Shown in pieces: positions 58,349 through 64,000 of a DNA stretch of 64,000 nucleotides (positions are counted from its first letter, which is position 1; each line of letters opens with the position of its first letter). Origin of the DNA: Persicaria tinctoria. Lineage: Eukaryota > Streptophyta > Magnoliopsida > Caryophyllales > Polygonaceae. The notes below the pieces were generated by a model. The model saw only the letters and a program-made list of their open reading frames with translations, made no database searches and was not told where the DNA came from. The stretch is taken from the NCBI GenBank assembly GCA_037127255.1, contig JBANSL010000002.1, positions 3,578,001 through 3,642,000 of the forward strand, read 5' to 3'. The position numbers and the translations under genes are program-made.

Positions 58349-59016
58349 GCTCTGGTGCATATGGAAGAGCAGGAACAAATTGATTTTTGAAGGAAGTGAT
58401 GAGGTGCAAAGCACGACAGCCAGGGCTCTCCAGGACGCTAGGGACTATATTGCACATTCCACCAGCCCACTCCCAGCTCTAGTATCTGCACCGAGGGGGT
58501 CTAGCAGTCGGACAGCTTGGTGCCCCCCACCACCGGGCTGGGTGAAACTTAATGTCGATGGCGCAGCCAAGGGTGACCCGGGTAAGGCAGGAGGTGGAGG
58601 TGTGTTCAGAGATGAAGCAGGTGAATTTCTTTTTGCCTTTAGCTTCAGTTGTGGCATATGTAAGGCCCTCACGGCAGAGGTGTGGGCTGCCTACCATGGG
58701 TTGAGACTGGCCAGAAGATTTGGCTATCCGCGTCTATGCCTTGAGACGGACTCGGTAGCGGTGTGTGAGATGGTCACACAATGCTGCAAGTGGTTGGAGG
58801 AGGATACCCTGGAGGTTACTGTCATCCACGTCAAGCGCCAAGCTAATCGCATAGCAGATGCTCTTGCTAATTCTGCCGTTACTAGTACTACCCCTTTTAC
58901 TGAATATGCTTCTGCTCCTGATTTCATATGTAACCCCCTTGTTGATGAGGCTGAACTCATGCTTTCTACTAATTTAAATAATAACTAAGAGCAGAAGCTC
59001 GCCGTTTGATCAAAAA
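58349..59016 (+). mobile_element. 5'-truncated LINE insertion with target-site duplication
   Basis: The insert starts in the middle of ORF2 and ends with an A-run at 59012-59019. The 15-bp sequence AAAGTATATTTTTTT flanks it exactly (58334-58348 and 59017-59031), the mark of L1-type target-primed insertion; the first three As may belong to the tail. The good duplication and open frame suggest a fairly recent event. Confidence 0.88.
58350..58988 (+). pseudogene. LINE ORF2 C-terminal RNase H domain (truncated)
   Basis: An open frame of about 212 codons without ATG at its true start encodes LWCIWKSRNKLIFEG, then a plant-type RNase H: KLNVDGAAKGDPGKAGGGGV (first aspartate), LTAEVWAAYHGL (glutamate), LETDSVAV (second aspartate), IHVKRQANRIADALAN (last aspartate). 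All four catalytic acidic positions remain. A stretch of about 25 residues usual between LETDS and WEVTV-HV is missing. As a 5'-truncated insert it has no reverse transcriptase and probably no promoter. Confidence 0.82.
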
Positions 59017-59163
59017 AAAGTATATTTTTTTATTAAACTAAAACAATTAAGGGTAAACAAGTAATAACACCAGCAAAATGGTCTATATACTTAAAAGATT
59101 TATTATGGGGTCTATTAACTAAAGAAATTATGGAAAATGGTCTAAATTCTCCAATTATCTCTA

Positions 59164-59634
59164 ATTATATATTATAGGCATTTTGGTATTTATTTTATAA
59201 AAATACCCTTTGTACTTCCTCTGTTAATTAAAACTTGACGTTTATTATTCATGTACGTTTTTTAGAATGATAAAAATTATATCAAATATTAATTTTTTTT
59301 ACATTTATTTTTATAATTTCATACTTAACAGTAACAAGTATGAAATTATTTAAAAAATACATTTAAAAAGTTACAATATTTTATATAGTTTTTAACACAT
59401 AAAAAAACGTGCATGAATAGTCAAACGTCAAGTTTTAATTAATAGATAGAGTGGTAATTAGTAGTTTATTAGTTATATATTTTAAGATAGTGAGAAATGT
59501 GGTATCATAAATAATAATATATTTATTGATATTTGAAAATTACTATAAAACAGGCTAAAATATATGATACCCTCTTTGTTAAGAAAAATATGTTGTCTTT
59601 ATAATCTATATACATATACTAAAACCAATACATA
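59164..59634. repeat. Dispersed repeat copy 2, right half, with Stowaway B (59213-59453)
   Basis: It resumes homology to 51.7 kb (TATTATAGGCATTTTGG...). The Stowaway family B copy inside has degenerate tips (CTTCCTCTGTT / AATAGATAGAG) but keeps the inner motifs AAACTTGACGTTTATTATTC and GTGCATGAATAG. Confidence 0.8.
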
Positions 59635-59935
59635 GCTTCCTATATATATAATTTTTTTAAAAAAAATTAATATCAATTTATAGGCAAAATAATTAAGTTT
59701 AACACCGAATATTATACGTGTTTACGGGGGACCTACAGTGCTCGGATAGGGGTTGCCCTATCTAAATTCTGTCCTAGTCAAAAAAAAAAAAAGATTTTAG
59801 GCCGCGTATTTTGAATTTGACGCCCTGTGATTTTGTTGTTCGAACTTCGAAGCATGCGAAGAGGGGCAGGTCGGTACAAATATATCCCTGCAAAATTCAA
59901 ATATGTGGTATTTAGATATGTTGCGTACGTTATTT
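59635..59935. repeat. Direct duplication, copy 1 (partner at 63235-63640)
   Basis: CTCGGATAGGGGTTGCCCTA, an A-run, then TTGTTGTTCG, GCATGCGAAGAG and AGGTCGGTACAA occur here and again about 3.75 kb away. Homology continues on both sides of the A-run, so it is a duplicated segment and not just two retroposon tails. Confidence 0.8.
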
Positions 59936-60341
59936 TTTTAGGCAAAAATGAAATAAAGAAAACGGATTATAGATAATACGACTGACTGATAAAACCGAGT
60001 ATGAATGATGATTTTTCATCCGATACATGTCTTAATGACTCATTTCATACGTCTTAATGACTCATCCAATCTCAAATAATACTTAAAAATTGCTATAATT
60101 GATACAAGAAGATATTCCCTTCATTTTTATTTAAGTTATGTGTTTTTTTTATATTGATTGTTGAAGTAAATCGAAATATTTTTTTAAATTTTTTTAAATT
60201 GTGTATTTTCTAGGTATCATTAAACTAAAATTTGAAATACTATATATTTTATGTTTCTAAGACAAATATTTTAATGTTGGAAAATAAAATATCAACTTCG
60301 TTTAATATATACTCCCATACTTATTACCAACCAGTATTGAA

Positions 60342-61010
60342 TTATATTTTAAATTTACTAGCGAATAAATCAATTATTTCAATTGAAACTTCAAGAGTTA
60401 CATTGCTCATCTGATTTCTTGCATAGAGAACGTTTACATTTCCATTAACACTAGCCAATTCCATCTCACATAATTTCTTCTTCTCGTAGATAGTCCTAGC
60501 AAGTACATCGTAACATCGACCCCGCTCCATCACCATCAAATTTTCCTTCTCAAACTGATTATCAACAACGTTGGTAGTGATCCTTGGAAGTTTGAATGTG
60601 TTCATCTTCAAGTGATTCCCCCTAAAATAACTCTTCAAGCTAGGGATTCCAAATGGATGGAAAGTGGTACTGTAGAAGATGCACTTAGCAAAGGCACAAG
60701 CAGACGATTTGAGAATGGATGGAAAGTGGTACTGTAGAAGATTCCAATTATTCCGCCTCCAATGCGCAAACAATACCATCAATGCGCCACATTCTTCTTC
60801 TCATGGGTCTTCCCCGAGCTCATCAACCCCCCTTGATCGATGGGGGACTTGGGCTAAGGGAAGTAGTCGAATAAGGAGCTTGAAATGAGAAGAGTTGATG
60901 TCATCCGAACCCATAGGTTCGTCTGATTTCTTGCATAGAGAAGCGCTCGAGCAGCTTCAGGATGACCGATCCGAAGCTTCACCTCTTGCATGACCACCTA
61001 TGTATAACAA
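60342..61010 (-). pseudogene. Decayed gene fragments (possibly ankyrin-like), minus strand
   Basis: A 146-codon minus-strand frame (60342-60782) has no clear family motif. Upstream, at 60900-61005, another minus frame reads EVKLRIGHPEAARALLYARNQ, ankyrin-like in style. The segment encoding LYARNQ is present in both (near 60411 and 60930), and a 28-bp stretch (GGATGGAAAGTGGTACTGTA...) is repeated at about 60656 and 60716. This looks like internal duplication of a dead gene. I cannot name it. Confidence 0.35.
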
Positions 61011-61896
61011 AGACATTGATGTAAAGCATCAATGAGGTGAATTAATTAAGCATAGCTAGAGGTAGAGGAAATATACATTTCCAAGTTTTTATACCCAATA
61101 ATTAAGTGTAACGCTTAAATAAAAAATATTCAAATTAATTTGATTGCACCTATATATCTATATAATTGAATTGAATACATACTATTTTTGTTTCATGATC
61201 TTTGAAATATGAACTTACCTTTAAAATGTACATCTATTTCACCAATTCGTGTAGTTGGGTCTCATGCACACTCTCACCAACAATATAAAAATATTTAGAT
61301 TTGATTGTAGCAATGTAACTTGAAATTACTTTCATATTTTGAGTTTATACCATAAACAAAAATCAGAAGAAATTTTTTTAGAAGTAATGTTTTACCATAT
61401 AAGTGTACATCTATTCCGCCAACTCGTGTGGCGGAACTTAAAAAGATAATAAAATATTCAGATTCGGTCTCATTCATTTTTCTTTTAATTAATTTACTTG
61501 ATAGATGATACATGTATTATAACATATGTTATAATATAATACTCCCCATAGACAGTCTTTCATCTTATTCCGTGCTTGATATAAGTCAATATGACGAATA
61601 ATTATTTTACATAAAAAAAGGTTTATTTATGTGAAGGAAAAAACAACATAAATCTTATTGAAACTCTAATAAGCTAAGATTGGCATTATTTTAAATTAGG
61701 TCACAATCTATTGCAAAGGTTTTAAATATATCGATCTGATTTGTTTGACTATAAAAAAAGTAATTGGATCAAGGAATTTAAAAAATTGCATCATGAATGA
61801 AATGAATGTCAAAAAATATTTTTATTTTTTTGGGTAAGCAATGCAAAATTTAATTAATTGATACTATTACTGTACTAAAAATTCCAATATATCATA
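61011..61896. other. Intervening sequence of the decayed minus-strand gene
   Basis: AT-rich. A ~26-bp motif (minus ACACGARTTGGYGRAATAGATGTACA) occurs near 61235 and again near 61410, which may be decayed exon copies. No intact gene. Confidence 0.35.
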
Positions 61897-62304
61897 CCTC
61901 ATGCTGCAAGATTAAGCGCTGTTACGCCATTGACCTTTGAAATGCCATGATTAACGTCCGATTTATAATTCTGGCACCCCCCAAACAAAACTTACATTAT
62001 CAAAAACATACTCTAATAAAGTGCTATTTATATAAATATACATAATTAATTCCTCACTAAAATGAAATATACATCAATTCGATCAGTGAAATTAACGTAA
62101 AAAACTAAAATCTCATTCTTAACTTGCAACAAATGCTAATTAAATATAAATGAATGTATGCATAAACAAAACTTAGATAAAAATATAAAGCACAATGAAG
62201 ACAAATAAATAAAATTAAAAAAAAAAAAAGAGGGGAAAGTGTTACCTCACATGAAGCCACAAAGTATCGAACAACTTGACATCCTCCGCTCGATTGACTC
62301 ATCA
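61897..62304 (-). pseudogene. Ankyrin-repeat-like gene remnant, two exons, minus strand
   Basis: The first exon (62248-62304, minus) starts at an ATG and reads MSQSSGGCQVVRYFVASCE, ending at GAG/GTAACA. Downstream, CCAG at the acceptor is followed by a second exon (about 61901-61971) reading SDVNHGISKVNGVTALNLAA, a good match to the ankyrin core DVN...NG-TALHLAA. It then meets TGA before a donor GTATGA. The in-frame stop suggests a pseudogene. Fit to the ankyrin consensus is by eye. Confidence 0.45.
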
Positions 62305-63234
62305 CTCTTCCAAAGTGTTATAAGGAACATATAACAATATGGAAGCTAAGAATGGGATGAATTTAGAGTTAAGTGAAACTATGCTTTATATATTACTGTT
62401 ATATTGACAGTTTCTGTCATATATCCAATGTGGGATAAATTCAAAATTTATATGTTTGTCCTTACACTCAATTCTCTCATCTTGAATTGATGTGAGAAAA
62501 GCATATAACAAAACTTGTAAATTTGCATATTAATTTGTGTTGCTTCATAGGCCATGAAATAGAGGAACACGGGTATCCGAAAACGATTTTATTCAAAACA
62601 ATATGTTATTATATGGACCGAAGCGACATCGTTTTTGGTCCAAAACGACTGAGTTCTTGTTGAGCTGTTTGAACCATTCATATAGAATATATTCAATTCA
62701 ATGAAAAAAAATTCCATTAACAAAACCAAACCCCTAAAATTGGCAATTTTCCCTCCAATTTCTCCCGTCCAAATACCGTACAATATAACCAACTTCTCTC
62801 ACCTCAAAACCACTCTTTTTTCCCAATCTCGCACACACCTTCCGTTAATTTCTTGTTGGTCTAGGTAAATGGTTTTGAATTTCATGTTGATCATATATAA
62901 TGATCAAAATTTCTCATTTATCCAGATGTTTGTAAAGAGATTGCACCCGACCTCATAATGATATACTTACATTATATTTGCTAGTAATGCAATTTTGCAT
63001 AATATATGTTGAAATATGTGAAAATAAATTAAACTGGAAATTTTATTTTAAAAAAAAAAAATCATATGAAGTAAAAGATATTATTGGCGATGTAAAAAAG
63101 TTCAAATACAAATACCAAATAATTCAAAGTTAATGATAAAAAACCATTTTTTAGTACTTTAACATATTATAATAAAATATTCATCTAATTAAATTTTAAC
63201 ATATATACCGTGACTTCAAGGCACGAGAATTAAA
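62305..63234. other. Intergenic, AT-rich
   Basis: No gene is supported. The part next to 62304 may be the old promoter of the ankyrin-like remnant (TTTATATATTA near 62383). Confidence 0.35.
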
Positions 63235-63640
63235 CTAATACATATACTAACACCAATACATATCATCCTATATGGCGCGTTGTGGTTGATTCTAACTAAA
63301 AAAATTTAATAAAAATAATATTATGTTGTTATAGTTTATAGAAAGTTATATAAGTCACCATATATATAATTTTTTAAGATAAATTAAACCACAATATATA
63401 CATGTTTTGATTAAAAAAATAATTTTGTAAGATAAAATTAAAAAAAATTGTGTAAGTGATACATGGTCGATGATTTTAGCCAAGCTTCAAGTTTCAATGC
63501 TCTCGGATAGGGGTTGCACTATCTGAATTCTTTCCTGGTAAAAAAAAAATATCCCTGATGTTGTTGTTCGAGGCATGCGAAGAGAGGCAGGGCAACCACT
63601 TAACTTAATTAGCTAGGTCGGTACAAGTGTATCTAGACCT
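63235..63640. repeat. Direct duplication, copy 2 (partner at 59635-59935)
   Basis: It contains CTCGGATAGGGGTTGCACTA, an A-run, TTGTTGTTCG, GCATGCGAAGAG and AGGTCGGTACAA in the same order as copy 1. The insertion GCAACCACTTAACTTAATTAGCT distinguishes it. Confidence 0.8.
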
Positions 63641-64000
63641 GTCAAACGGGTCATTCGGGTCGGGTTCGGGTCGGGTCGCTTCGGGTCTCGGGTAAAACGG
63701 GTCCCGGGTATTTTCGGATTGACTAGAACCCGGGTTTGACCGGGTTTCGGGTCATTTCGGGTCGATTTCGGGTTTGTCAATTTTTTCCATTTTAAATTAA
63801 AAAAATCATGATTTGAGAATTTTGCAATAAATTTTAATTATATATAAAAAAAAATTAATTATATTTAATTAAAAATCAACCGGGTCACCGGGTCAATCGG
63901 GTCAAAATTACCGGGTCAATCGGGTAACCGGGTCGAAACCCAGATGACCCGGAAAATTTCCGGTTTTTCGGGTTCGGGTCGAAAAAAAATTCCGGGTCAA
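63631..64000 (+). mobile_element. GGGTC-rich repeat, probable hAT-like element end, cut by the window edge
   Basis: From TAGACCTGTCAAACGGGTCA the sequence is built of GGGTCGGGTTCGGGTC-type units, then an AT-rich stretch, then GGGTCAATCGGGTCAAAATT units. This pattern is common at ends of plant hAT-type elements as I remember it. The other end is outside the window. Confidence 0.5.

Larger units (their letters stand above)
57721..59163. mobile_element. TIR element (~770 bp without its LINE insert), hAT or Mutator-like
   Basis: Ends TAGAGATAAT and ATTATCTCTA begin inverted repeats of about 100 bp, with TATAGACCCCA(C/T)AATAAAT and TCTTTAATTATATAGAC-like inner motifs. Comparison with the unoccupied site at 51.7 kb shows that TATATA is duplicated at the junctions, with AATATATA versus ATTATATA as an 8-bp near-match. 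A LINE fragment sits inside at 58349-59016. No transposase frame is seen. Confidence 0.8.

Noticed and set aside
58445..58960. Minus-strand frames of 72-78 codons opposite the LINE RNase H domain
   Set aside because: They mirror the GC-richer coding strand of the LINE fragment and have no motif.

Overview
This window is nuclear DNA of a flowering plant, most likely a eudicot. The evidence is a low-GC background, genes split by GT-AG introns, plant-specific families (kelch acyl-CoA-binding protein, PWWP-domain PDP protein, thylakoid PsbP-domain protein, DC1 and FAR1-type proteins) and a dense load of plant transposons. I see no operons, phage or bacterial features. Assignments come from reading the sequence and remembered family features; no database search was run.

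Layout. 0-5 kb: one minus-strand single-exon gene for a membrane-anchored methyltransferase-like protein (2221-3627). 5-18.8 kb: a transposon graveyard holding Stowaway and Tourist-like MITEs, LINE relics, a nonsense-bearing PIF/Harbinger transposase (11326-12102), two adjacent Mutator-like elements with 9-bp target duplications (12651-13870 with GC-rich gene-like cargo, and 14092-15674 with a LINE RNase H fragment), and an LTR relic. 19-26.5 kb: an ELM2/SANT corepressor-type gene (leader exon ~19134-19239, CDS 20758-23671) and a PsbP-domain gene (25444-26500). 28.2-35.1 kb: an 18-exon ACBP4/5 gene. 35.7-40.9 kb: a large element bounded by ~105-bp inverted repeats, carrying a FAR1-like transposase gene and a tRNA-like gene with a 6-nt anticodon loop. 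41.6-43.0 kb: a TAA-flanked Harbinger-type non-autonomous element. 43.6-49.6 kb: a PWWP-domain gene. 50.5-51.3 kb: a DC1-domain gene containing a perfect 23-bp-arm palindrome. 51.6-64 kb: very AT-rich repeat territory with Helitron-type ends, a TIR element carrying a nested LINE, a duplicated ~300-bp segment, ankyrin-like pseudogene exons and a GGGTC-rich element end.

How it fits together. The PsbP - ACBP4/5 - PWWP order matches what I remember of Arabidopsis At3g05410-At3g05420-At3g05430 (and At5g27630-At5g27650). That would make 25-50 kb an old conserved gene block later split by transposons. The genes do not form a pathway: they cover thylakoid function, acyl-CoA/lipid binding and chromatin regulation. 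The most unusual items are the Mutator-like element with symmetric ACGCGGT palindromes and GC-rich cargo, the FAR1 element with its odd tRNA-like gene, and an insertion at 57.7-59.2 kb that can be dated against an unoccupied copy of its own target site at 51.6 kb.
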